Assembly: GCA_019510535.1 (NCBI GenBank) | Contig: JAEKKE010000016.1 | Location: 1-5,959 of the forward strand | Direction: 5' to 3' | Origin: Acidobacteriota bacterium | GTDB lineage: Bacteria; Acidobacteriota; Terriglobia; Terriglobales; Acidobacteriaceae | DNA: 5,959 nucleotides | Shown: piece after piece, positions 1-5,153 of the stretch | Position numbering within the stretch: position 1 is the first letter of the stretch | Layout of the letters: every line of letters begins with the position of its first letter | Made by a program: the position numbers and the translations under genes | Notes under the pieces: model-generated | What the model was told of the DNA's origin: nothing | Seen by the model: only the letters and a program-made list of their open reading frames with translations | Databases searched by the model: none

Positions 1-757
1 GACCCTCAACATACTTTTTCCCACCCGGGGGCAGGATCGCTTTGAGCGGAGGAAGGAACGGCAGCCGTACCTGACCTCCATGGGAGTGGCCTGAGAGGAC
101 AAGGCCGACGGACTGACTCGACGGGTGCTTCATCAACTCATCGATGTAATCCGGCTCGTGAATCATCAGAAGGACTGGCTCCTTAGGGTTACGGATTTTA
201 GACGGGATCGCCCGTTCCGGTTCCGGATAAGAGGCAAGCGTATCGCGCAGTCCTCCAAGCCAGATGCGGCTGCTACCTCGCTCGATAGGAACGCTCTTAT
301 TCAAGAGAATAGGTGTTCCGTTGGAGACGAGAGCATCGTGGATCTCTGTTTCTCCCATGGCGGCGTCATGATTTCCAAGGACCCCGTATCGAATGGGGCA
401 CTCCAGCATCTTCAAGATGTCGCCGCAGATATGAGCCTGTGCGATTGGGTAGGTGCGATCGCGCGCATTACTGATGAAGTCTCCGGTCAGTAAGACAGCA
501 TCTGGACGAAGGGAATTAACACGCCGCAATACGGAGCGAAGAAAGAATGTTTCTGTGTATTCGTGAAAATGAAGATCGCTGATCTGTGCGATGCGGAAGC
601 CGTGAAAGGCGTCCGGTAGGTTTGCCAATTTGACAGTAAGCTGGACTACTTCCAGTTCGTGCCGTGCAAGCTCGCCGGAGTACAAAGCCATCCCGGCTAC
701 GCCTGCCACTCCCAGTTGAAGAACCTTACGTCGTGTCATCCACGAGGGATCAGGCAT
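1..757 (-). CDS. Tat-exported calcineurin-like metallophosphoesterase (YkuE-like), 3' end cut by the window
   Basis: Reading the minus strand from the ATG at 757 gives 252 codons with no stop before the window edge. The N-terminus has a twin-arginine signal: T8-R9-R10-K11-V12-L13-Q14, then a short hydrophobic stretch rich in Gly, Ala, Val and Leu (15-25). The metallophosphoesterase motifs follow in order: ISDLHFH (D61, H63), TGDF (G92, D93), GNHD (128-131), MIHEP (H200) and GHSHGGQ (H224, H226). These are the expected two-metal ligands, so the catalytic core is complete; roughly the last 30-60 residues are missing. The closest named family I recognise is YkuE, whose Bacillus subtilis member is a Tat substrate. 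The natural substrate is unknown; cell-envelope phosphoesters or a UDP-diacylglucosamine-type pyrophosphate are possible by homology only. M7 (codon at 739-737) is a possible later start that keeps the Tat motif. No Shine-Dalgarno precedes either start. It diverges from the peptidase gene across 58 bp. Confidence 0.9.
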   Translation of the reverse strand, partial: MPDPSWMTRRKVLQLGVAGVAGMALYSGELARHELEVVQLTVKLANLPDAFHGFRIAQISDLHFHEYTETFFLRSVLRRVNSLRPDAVLLTGDFISNARDRTYPIAQAHICGDILKMLECPIRYGVLGNHDAAMGETEIHDALVSNGTPILLNKSVPIERGSSRIWLGGLRDTLASYPEPERAIPSKIRNPKEPVLLMIHEPDYIDELMKHPSSQSVGLVLSGHSHGGQVRLPFLPPLKAILPPGGKKYVEG

Positions 758-763
758 AGTTTG

Positions 764-769
764 ATGATA
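764..769 (-). promoter_or_regulatory. Possible -10 element of the metallophosphoesterase gene, leaderless geometry
   Basis: On the minus strand the hexamer TATCAT (five of six matches to TATAAT) ends 6 nt before the ATG at 757. A transcript from it would begin at or next to the start codon, which fits the absence of a Shine-Dalgarno sequence. I see no convincing -35 hexamer at 16-18 bp, so this is weaker than the two plus-strand promoters. The hexamer lies inside the imperfect palindrome GATGATATCGTC (763-774), which could be an operator or chance. Confidence 0.35.
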
Positions 770-778
770 TCGTCGCCG

Positions 779-808
779 TTGGCTCGGAGGGGAATCGGAA
801 CATAAAAT
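779..808 (+). promoter_or_regulatory. Predicted promoter of the peptidase-accBC operon
   Basis: A -35-like TTGGCT (779-784; four of six matches to TTGACA) and a -10-like TAAAAT (803-808; five of six matches to TATAAT) are separated by 18 bp. The -10 ends 7 nt before the ATG at 816, so transcription would start at about the initiation codon. The spacer holds GGAGGGG (786-792), which looks like a ribosome site but is 23 nt from the ATG, too far for normal use. It would lie upstream of the predicted transcript. This is the only space available for a promoter between the divergent genes. Confidence 0.45.
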
Positions 809-815
809 AGAACGG

Positions 816-1892
816 ATGCAGGCAAGAATCCGTACGATCCGAAGAGCCATGGCCGCACAGAATGTGCAGGCATTGTTGCTGACCCATCTACCCGATGTCC
901 GTTATTTGACTGGCTTTACAGGATCCAATGCTGCGTTGGCGGTCACGCCACGCAAGGCTGCCCTGTTCACGGATGGCCTTCAGGCGAGGGAAGAGGTTGA
1001 GAGCGCTCGCGTTGTGATTGCAAAGAAAAAGTCTGCGCAGACGATGGCTGCCGCGTGGCTTGAGCAGCAACAGCTAACTCGCTGCGGTATTGACGGGACG
1101 CATACGACCATCGCGCTGTTGGAACATCTTCGCAAGGCCGTGAGCGGACGATTGCGCCGCAGTTTCTTTCAGCCGCTGGAGTCTCCGCTGGTTGCAGCGC
1201 AGCGGGAGATCAAGGATGCAACAGAGATCCGCCGTATGCGGCAAGCTGCAGCGCTGGGCGCGAGGCTGTTCGACCATATTCTCGGCTTTCTTGAGCCGGG
1301 AATTACGGAAATAGCTGTCGCGGCGGAGCTGGAGCATCAGGCGCGGCTGTTAGGGGCGGAGGCTATGTCGTTTGAGACGATTGTCGCTTCGGGCGCCCGA
1401 TCCGCACTTCCGCACGGGCGCGCAAGTTCCTCCCGCATTCCCCGCAAAGGGTTCATCACACTGGACTTCGGTGTTATTCTCAACGGGTATTGTTCGGATA
1501 TGACACGCACGGTGCATATGGGCCGTGCAACCGCTGAAGAGGAAAGAGCCTATGCGGCAGTCCTGGAAGCGCAGGAATCGGCAGTGGCAGCCGCAAAGCA
1601 TGGAGTCACCTGCGGCGATGTTGATGAAGCAGCCCGTAGTGTTTTGAAGCGTGCGGGGCTGGCACGATATTTTACGCACTCCACAGGTCACGGTGTTGGC
1701 CTGGAGATTCACGAGGGACCAAGGATTGCCGCCAACCAGAAGCAGCCACTCGCCGAGGGCATGGTCGTTACGATTGAACCCGGTGTCTACCTTCCCGGCC
1801 GCTTCGGAATCCGCATCGAAGATACCGTCGTCATTAACCGCAACGGCTGCGAGATCATAACGCCGTCGCCGAAAGCCTGGATCGAGTTATAA
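816..1892 (+). CDS. pepP: M24-family Xaa-Pro aminopeptidase/dipeptidase
   Basis: A cytoplasmic dinuclear-metal peptidase of 358 residues, expected to cleave peptides with proline in the second position. The N-terminal creatinase-type domain spans about 1-125 and holds the signature DVRYLTGFTGSNA (27-39). The C-terminal pita-bread catalytic domain runs from about 135 to the end. All metal ligands are present: D217 (LDFG), D228 (SDMTR), H292 (STGHGVG), E321 (IEPG) and E335 (RIED). Catalytic-type histidines H200 (LPHGRAS) and H299 are also there. Length and domain layout fit the short class (B. subtilis YqhT/PapA, YpdF, PepQ) better than the roughly 440-residue E. coli PepP, so the symbol is a family-level label and dipeptidase versus aminopeptidase is not decided. 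The ATG at 816 aligns with the family N-terminus, and no in-frame start codon exists between it and the upstream stop at 765. It heads the accBC operon. Confidence 0.93.
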   Translation: MQARIRTIRRAMAAQNVQALLLTHLPDVRYLTGFTGSNAALAVTPRKAALFTDGLQAREEVESARVVIAKKKSAQTMAAAWLEQQQLTRCGIDGTHTTIALLEHLRKAVSGRLRRSFFQPLESPLVAAQREIKDATEIRRMRQAAALGARLFDHILGFLEPGITEIAVAAELEHQARLLGAEAMSFETIVASGARSALPHGRASSSRIPRKGFITLDFGVILNGYCSDMTRTVHMGRATAEEERAYAAVLEAQESAVAAAKHGVTCGDVDEAARSVLKRAGLARYFTHSTGHGVGLEIHEGPRIAANQKQPLAEGMVVTIEPGVYLPGRFGIRIEDTVVINRNGCEIITPSPKAWIEL

Positions 1893-1898
1893 CAAGGA

Positions 1899-1928
1899 CT
1901 GGGCCTGCGGTCGGTTCCGCGGCGCCAG
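1899..1928 (+). other. GC-rich hairpin between the peptidase gene and accB
   Basis: The left arm CTGCGG (1905-1910) pairs with CCGCGG (1917-1922) around the 6-nt loop TCGGTT, with one T-G wobble. The stem continues as GGC (1902-1904) with GCC (1924-1926) after a bulged C1923, then CT (1899-1900) with AG (1927-1928) after a bulged G1901. That gives about 11 pairs. No T-run follows, so it is not a classical intrinsic terminator. It starts 6 nt after the peptidase stop and ends 7 nt before the purine-rich accB ribosome site, so RNA processing, mRNA stability or translational control of accB are possible roles. Confidence 0.5.
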
Positions 1929-1935
1929 CGAATCC

Positions 1936-1945
1936 GGAAGAAGAG
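1936..1945 (+). promoter_or_regulatory. Purine-rich ribosome binding site of accB
   Basis: GGAAGAAGAG ends 7 nt before the accB ATG at 1953. It is a degenerate but well-placed Shine-Dalgarno stretch and supports that start. It contrasts with the first genes of the transcription units here, which have none nearby. Confidence 0.5.
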
Positions 1946-1952
1946 ATAAAGC

Positions 1953-2450
1953 ATGGAAGCAAATGAACTGAAGGACCTTCGCGAACTCGTAGAGTTTCTG
2001 AAAGACAACAAGATTGCCGAATTCGATCTTGAGCGGGGCGACCTCAAGGTCCGCATCAAATTCACCGGGCCTCCCGTTCCGGCGGCTATCGACTACACAC
2101 AACTCGCCACGTTGATTCCGCAGCAGACGATTGCACCGTCGCCCTTGGTGGCTGCAGCCGCAGCGCCGGTCTCAACGCCCGCGGCCGAAGCACAAGCGCC
2201 GGCTGAGAATGTTCATGAAGTGAAATCCCCGATCGTCGGTACCTTCTATGAGTCTTCGGCGCCGGGGGCGGCTGCGTTTGTCAAAGTTGGCGATCAGGTT
2301 GAGGTCGGCCAGGTGCTATGCATCGTCGAGGCCATGAAGCTGATGAATGAGATTGAATCGGATGTAGCGGGAGAGGTTATACGTCGCATCGTTAATAACG
2401 GTCAGCCGGTCGAGTATGGCCAGCCTCTGTTTGCCGTCAAGCCGCGTTGA
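1953..2450 (+). CDS. accB: Biotin carboxyl carrier protein of acetyl-CoA carboxylase
   Basis: AccB carries CO2 on biotin between the biotin carboxylase (AccC) and carboxyltransferase (AccAD) halves of acetyl-CoA carboxylase, the first committed step of fatty-acid synthesis. The 165-residue protein has the usual three parts. Residues 1-37 form the conserved N-terminal region (LKDLRELVEFLKDNKIAEF, 6-24). Residues about 40-86 are a flexible Ala/Pro-rich linker. The biotinyl/lipoyl domain spans about 87-163. The biotin site is EAMKLMNEIES (126-136), with K129 (codon 2337-2339) as the modified lysine. The preceding SPIVGTFYESSAPG (92-105) is the conserved domain entry, including the protruding-thumb region of bacterial AccB. 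Length is normal (E. coli 156). It lies 60 nt after the peptidase gene and 41 nt before accC. The linker is low-complexity as expected and not a sign of damage. Confidence 0.97.
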   Translation: MEANELKDLRELVEFLKDNKIAEFDLERGDLKVRIKFTGPPVPAAIDYTQLATLIPQQTIAPSPLVAAAAAPVSTPAAEAQAPAENVHEVKSPIVGTFYESSAPGAAAFVKVGDQVEVGQVLCIVEAMKLMNEIESDVAGEVIRRIVNNGQPVEYGQPLFAVKPR

Positions 2451-2491
2451 GACGCTGTTCGATCGATCCCTGGTAACAAGACTGGAAGAAG

Positions 2492-3853
2492 ATGTTTCGC
2501 AAAGTCCTTATCGCCAATCGCGGCGAAATCGCACTTCGAGTGATCAATGCCTGCAAGGAAATGGGCATTCGTACCGTCGCGGTCTATTCGACAGCGGACC
2601 GCAACTCACTGCATGTCCGTTTTGCCGATGAAGCTATCTGCATCGGACCGCCTCGGTCGGCCGAGAGTTATCTGAATGTACCGGCGGTGATCTCTGCCGC
2701 GGAGATTGCCGATGTGGATGCCATTCACCCTGGCTATGGTCTGCTTTCGGAGAATGCCAACTTTGCCGAGGTGTGCCGCGCATCGAATATCAAGTTCATC
2801 GGGCCACCGCCCGAGGTAACGCGGATGATGGGCGAGAAGTCTACCGCGCGTCAGACGATGAAGAAGGCGAAGGTGCCGATTCTTCCCGGATCAGACGGTG
2901 TGATCGGCAGCGTGGATGAAGCCCTCGAATGGGCGAAGTCGGTTGGCTATCCCGTCATTTTGAAGGCTGTGGCCGGCGGCGGTGGACGCGGAATGCGTAT
3001 CTGCCGTTCTCCACAGGAGCTTCCGGATCTCTATAACCAGGCATCGACGGAGGCGCTGAATGCCTTCGGAAATGGTGACCTGTACATGGAGAAGTTCATC
3101 GAGCGGCCTCGTCACATTGAGTTCCAGGTGCTGGCTGATGAACATGGCAATGTTCTTTCTCTCAATGAACGCGAGTGCTCGATCCAGAGGCGCCATCAGA
3201 AGCTGATCGAAGAAGCTCCTTCGCTCAAAATCACGCAGCAACAACGTGAAGAGATGGGCAAAGTAATCCGCAAGTCGCTTAAGGACATCGGCTACTGGAA
3301 TGCGGGCACGATCGAATTCCTGATGGATGAAGACGGGAAGATCTACTTCATCGAGATGAATACCCGCATCCAGGTAGAGCATCCGGTGACGGAGATGATC
3401 ACCGGTATCGACCTGGTGAAGGCGCAGTTGCGCATTGCAGGCGGAGAGAAGTTGACCGAGATTATTCCGCAGCCCATCGTGATCAATGGTCACGCGATCG
3501 AGTGCCGTATCAATGCGGAACATCCGGAGAAGTTCACTCCCTCGGCGGGCAAGATTACGGCCTTCAATCTGCCGGGCGGCAATGGTGTCCGGGTCGACAC
3601 AGCGCAATATGCAGAAGGAGTCGTGCCGCCCTATTACGACTCGTTGATCGGCAAGCTGATTGTTCATGGCAAGGATCGGGAAGAAGCGATGAATAAGATG
3701 CAGCGGGCGCTCGACCAATTCATCGTGCAGGGCATTCATACGACGATTCCGCTGCACAAAAAGATCTTTGCGGATGAAGAGTTCCGCGCCGGAAACTTCG
3801 ACACGAAGTTCATGGAACGCTTCTTTGAACGGGAGAAGGCGAAGGCGGAATAG
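2492..3853 (+). CDS. accC: Biotin carboxylase subunit of acetyl-CoA carboxylase
   Basis: This cytoplasmic ATP-grasp enzyme uses ATP and bicarbonate to carboxylate the biotin on AccB. Its 453 residues match the family (E. coli 449). The N-terminal domain opens with the diagnostic MFRKVLIANRGEIALRV. The ATP-grasp domain carries K116 (GEKSTAR), K158 (VILKAV), the glycine-rich loop GGGGRGMR (162-169), H208 (RPRHIEF), K237 (RRHQKLIEEAP), E275 and E288. The active-site run MNTRIQVEHPVTEM (289-302) holds R292, Q294 and E296. The C-terminal domain includes GHAIECRINAE (333-343). Every key residue I could check is intact. It is a stand-alone carboxylase, not fused to a carrier domain, consistent with the separate accB upstream. 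The purine-rich GGAAGAAG (2484-2491) abuts the ATG, an unusually short spacing, but the conserved N-terminus leaves little doubt about the start. The downstream gene begins 5 nt after the stop. Confidence 0.98.
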   Translation: MFRKVLIANRGEIALRVINACKEMGIRTVAVYSTADRNSLHVRFADEAICIGPPRSAESYLNVPAVISAAEIADVDAIHPGYGLLSENANFAEVCRASNIKFIGPPPEVTRMMGEKSTARQTMKKAKVPILPGSDGVIGSVDEALEWAKSVGYPVILKAVAGGGGRGMRICRSPQELPDLYNQASTEALNAFGNGDLYMEKFIERPRHIEFQVLADEHGNVLSLNERECSIQRRHQKLIEEAPSLKITQQQREEMGKVIRKSLKDIGYWNAGTIEFLMDEDGKIYFIEMNTRIQVEHPVTEMITGIDLVKAQLRIAGGEKLTEIIPQPIVINGHAIECRINAEHPEKFTPSAGKITAFNLPGGNGVRVDTAQYAEGVVPPYYDSLIGKLIVHGKDREEAMNKMQRALDQFIVQGIHTTIPLHKKIFADEEFRAGNFDTKFMERFFEREKAKAE

Positions 3854-3858
3854 AGATC

Positions 3859-4410
3859 ATGGAAGACGCACTCAGGCCGTCAGACCATCGTCGATGGACT
3901 CTGCGCGGCCTGTTTCGTTCTATCCCGATGTGGATCGTTCCTTTCCCGCTGTTGTACTTCTTAGTTCTGAGCTGGGGGACAGTGGGAGATCCCATCATGG
4001 CTCTGTGGTGGCATGTGCGCCACGGCAACTACGCCAGCTTCAACGGTCATAGCTTTCGTCTGCCGCTGCTGTGGCGTAGTACCAATCCCGATCGTGGAGA
4101 GATCTTCCGCCTGTCGCACTCGGTGCAGTTGAATATTGATCATGCCGTCGGCGGCATTCGTAATGCGCAGCAGGCTGAAGCATTCCAAAGGCAGATTCTT
4201 GCAACCTATGGCCGAGGCGTGGAGGAAGGTCGTTTTTCTCTAGAGACAATTCGTGCGCACGATCTGAGCTTTCTTTGTGTGCATGAAAACTCCGCGCAGC
4301 CCTGGGCTCTATATCTGTGCGTGGTTCCGGGAACTGACTGGCAGATTGGACTGACCGGAGGGCAGGCAGGCTTGGATGACGCACGACGCATCCTGGCGTC
4401 GGCGCGGTAA
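3859..4410 (+). CDS. Uncharacterised protein with one N-terminal membrane span
   Basis: I do not recognise this 183-residue protein. A basic N-terminus (R6, R11, R12, R16, R20) precedes a hydrophobic stretch at about 22-42, rich in Trp, Phe, Leu, Val and Pro and with no clear signal-peptidase site. This suggests a membrane anchor with the N-terminus in the cytoplasm and a C-terminal domain of about 140 residues outside. That domain has an aromatic patch (WWHVRHGNY, 50-58), then FNGHSFRLPLLWR (61-73), and ends with WALYLCVVPGTDWQIGLTG (148-166). I see no catalytic motif and no conserved cysteine pair. Reality as a gene is supported by its position: 5 nt after accC and 2 nt before thiE, in the same direction, with purines (GGAATAGAG, 3847-3855) before its ATG. 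Translational coupling to accC is likely. Nothing in it indicates a role in fatty-acid or thiamin synthesis. A lineage-restricted envelope protein is the most cautious description. Confidence 0.8.
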   Translation: MEDALRPSDHRRWTLRGLFRSIPMWIVPFPLLYFLVLSWGTVGDPIMALWWHVRHGNYASFNGHSFRLPLLWRSTNPDRGEIFRLSHSVQLNIDHAVGGIRNAQQAEAFQRQILATYGRGVEEGRFSLETIRAHDLSFLCVHENSAQPWALYLCVVPGTDWQIGLTGGQAGLDDARRILASAR

Positions 4411-4412
4411 TC

Positions 4413-5045
4413 ATGGTACAGATTCCTCGGCTTTATCCCATTCTCGATGCCGGTGTATTGGCTGCACGGCAGATCTCGATCGAGCAGTTTGCGGGGGAAC
4501 TGGCATTGGCTGGAGTCTCACTGCTGCAGTATCGCGACAAGGTCGCATCGCCACAGACGGTTCTTGCGAATCTACAGCGAATCCGGTCGGCTGCCCCAGG
4601 GATAAGCTTGCTGTTGAATGACCGGCCTGATCTGGCGCGGATTGGAAAGTGTGCGGGTGTGCATGTCGGACAAACCGATCTTCATCCGGATGATGCCCGC
4701 CGTATCGTAGGCGCGGGGAAGCTCATCGGCGTGTCGACGCACACGCTTGGCCAGTTCGAGGCGGCCATGGCGACCGAAGCAGACTATCTGGCAATTGGGC
4801 CGATTTATGCCACGTCCACGAAGCAGAATCCGGATCCGGTCACCGGGTTGGAGCTGCTGGGGCAAATGCGCAAGCTGACCAGGAAGCCGATCGTTGCCAT
4901 TGGAGGAATCACGCCCGAGAGAGCACAGGAGGTGCTGGATGCGGGTGCGGATTCGATCGCTGTGATCTCGGCGCTTGTGCCTTCCGGGCCTGAGGTTTCA
5001 GCATCGCCATTGATCGAGGCATTTCTGCACGCTGTTATGGGATAA
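4413..5045 (+). CDS. thiE: Thiamin-phosphate synthase (thiamin-phosphate pyrophosphorylase)
   Basis: ThiE condenses hydroxymethylpyrimidine diphosphate with the thiazole phosphate (HET-P or its carboxylated form) to give thiamin monophosphate and pyrophosphate. The 210-residue TIM-barrel protein shows the family signatures in order: LLQYRDK (37-43), LLNDRPDLA (67-75; N69 and D70), GVHVGQTDL (82-90; D89), IGVSTHT (105-111; S108), the phosphate-binding loop YLAIGPIYATSTK (125-137; T134, T136, K137), VAIGGI (161-166) and IAVISAL (182-188). Length matches bacterial ThiE (about 210-220) and no fusion to ThiD is present. The ATG lies 2 nt after the preceding stop with only a weak ribosome site, so coupling to the upstream gene is likely. 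No other thiamin gene is in the window, and I see no TPP riboswitch near it, so any thiamin control would have to act elsewhere or through the operon promoter. Confidence 0.96.
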   Translation: MVQIPRLYPILDAGVLAARQISIEQFAGELALAGVSLLQYRDKVASPQTVLANLQRIRSAAPGISLLLNDRPDLARIGKCAGVHVGQTDLHPDDARRIVGAGKLIGVSTHTLGQFEAAMATEADYLAIGPIYATSTKQNPDPVTGLELLGQMRKLTRKPIVAIGGITPERAQEVLDAGADSIAVISALVPSGPEVSASPLIEAFLHAVMG

Positions 5046-5066
5046 ACCATTTTGAATCAGGCCACA

Positions 5067-5089
5067 AGGACTTACCGTGGAGGTGTCCT
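5067..5089 (+). other. Small hairpin after thiE that overlaps a ribosome site
   Basis: AGGAC (5067-5071) pairs with GTCCT (5085-5089), and ACC (5074-5076) with GGT (5082-5084), leaving a two-base TT bulge and the loop GTGGA. No T-run follows, so it is not a canonical terminator of the thiE operon. Its 3' arm contains half of the GGAGGT site (5079-5084), so folding could hide that site. The stem is short, and chance is a real possibility. Confidence 0.3.
5079..5084 (+). promoter_or_regulatory. Perfect Shine-Dalgarno GGAGGT before a nine-codon ORF
   Basis: GGAGGT ends 8 nt before the ATG at 5093, ideal in both sequence and spacing. It is the best Shine-Dalgarno match I found ahead of any start in the window, yet it serves no long gene: the frame opened at 5093 closes at 5122, and ispH is in another frame. 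Confidence 0.4.
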
Positions 5090-5092
5090 GAA

Positions 5093-5122
5093 ATGCACCG
5101 TTTGAGGTTCATTTCTGCATGA
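5093..5122 (+). CDS. Possible upstream short ORF (MHRLRFISA) before ispH
   Basis: ATG at 5093, eight further codons and TGA at 5120-5122 would give the peptide MHRLRFISA. The case rests on the perfect ribosome site 8 nt upstream. The ORF ends 31 nt before the ispH start, in a different frame, and its stop overlaps the predicted -35 of the ispH promoter. It could be translated only from a transcript starting upstream, for example thiE read-through. It may be a leader peptide or a decayed older start. It has no run of one amino acid of the kind typical of attenuators. Confidence 0.25.
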   Translation: MHRLRFISA

Positions 5123-5146
5123 CGGGAGGGGTGTTAACGGTATACT
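5119..5146 (+). promoter_or_regulatory. Predicted promoter of ispH, leaderless geometry
   Basis: A -35-like ATGACG (5119-5124; four of six matches to TTGACA) and a -10 TATACT (5141-5146; five of six matches to TATAAT) are 16 bp apart. The -10 ends 7 nt before the ispH GTG at 5154, so the mRNA would begin at about the start codon. The spacer contains GGAGGGG (5125-5131), the same heptamer found in the peptidase promoter at nearly the same place. As a ribosome site it would be 22 nt from the GTG, which is too far. Confidence 0.5.
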
Positions 5147-5153
5147 TACTACT

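Noticed and set aside
91..96. CTGAGA, a core element of TPP riboswitches, in a window with thiE
   Set aside because: It lies within the metallophosphoesterase coding region, far from thiE, and the partner elements (ACCCTT and GAACCTGATC-like segments) are absent.
125..493. Plus-strand open frame of 122 codons at the left end
   Set aside because: It is opposite the metallophosphoesterase, whose metal-binding motifs are all intact in the minus-strand frame.
763..774. Imperfect palindrome GATGATATCGTC in the divergent intergenic region
   Set aside because: It is short and has one mismatched pair. It is mentioned with the promoter but is too weak to call as an operator.
2072..2210. Low-complexity Ala/Pro-rich stretch in accB
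   Set aside because: This is the normal flexible linker between the N-terminal and biotinyl domains of AccB, not a repeat expansion or damage.
2461..2468. Palindrome GATCGATC between accB and accC
   Set aside because: Eight-base self-complementary strings are common at this GC content, and nothing links it to a regulator.
2891..3757. Long minus-strand open frame of 288 codons antisense to accC
   Set aside because: It lies wholly inside a fully conserved accC, has no recognisable motif, and is rich in Arg, His and Leu as expected of a reverse-complement shadow of GC-biased codons.
5046..5153. Intrinsic terminator expected between thiE and ispH
   Set aside because: The only hairpin (5067-5089) is short and bulged and has no following T-run. 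I cannot support a terminator.
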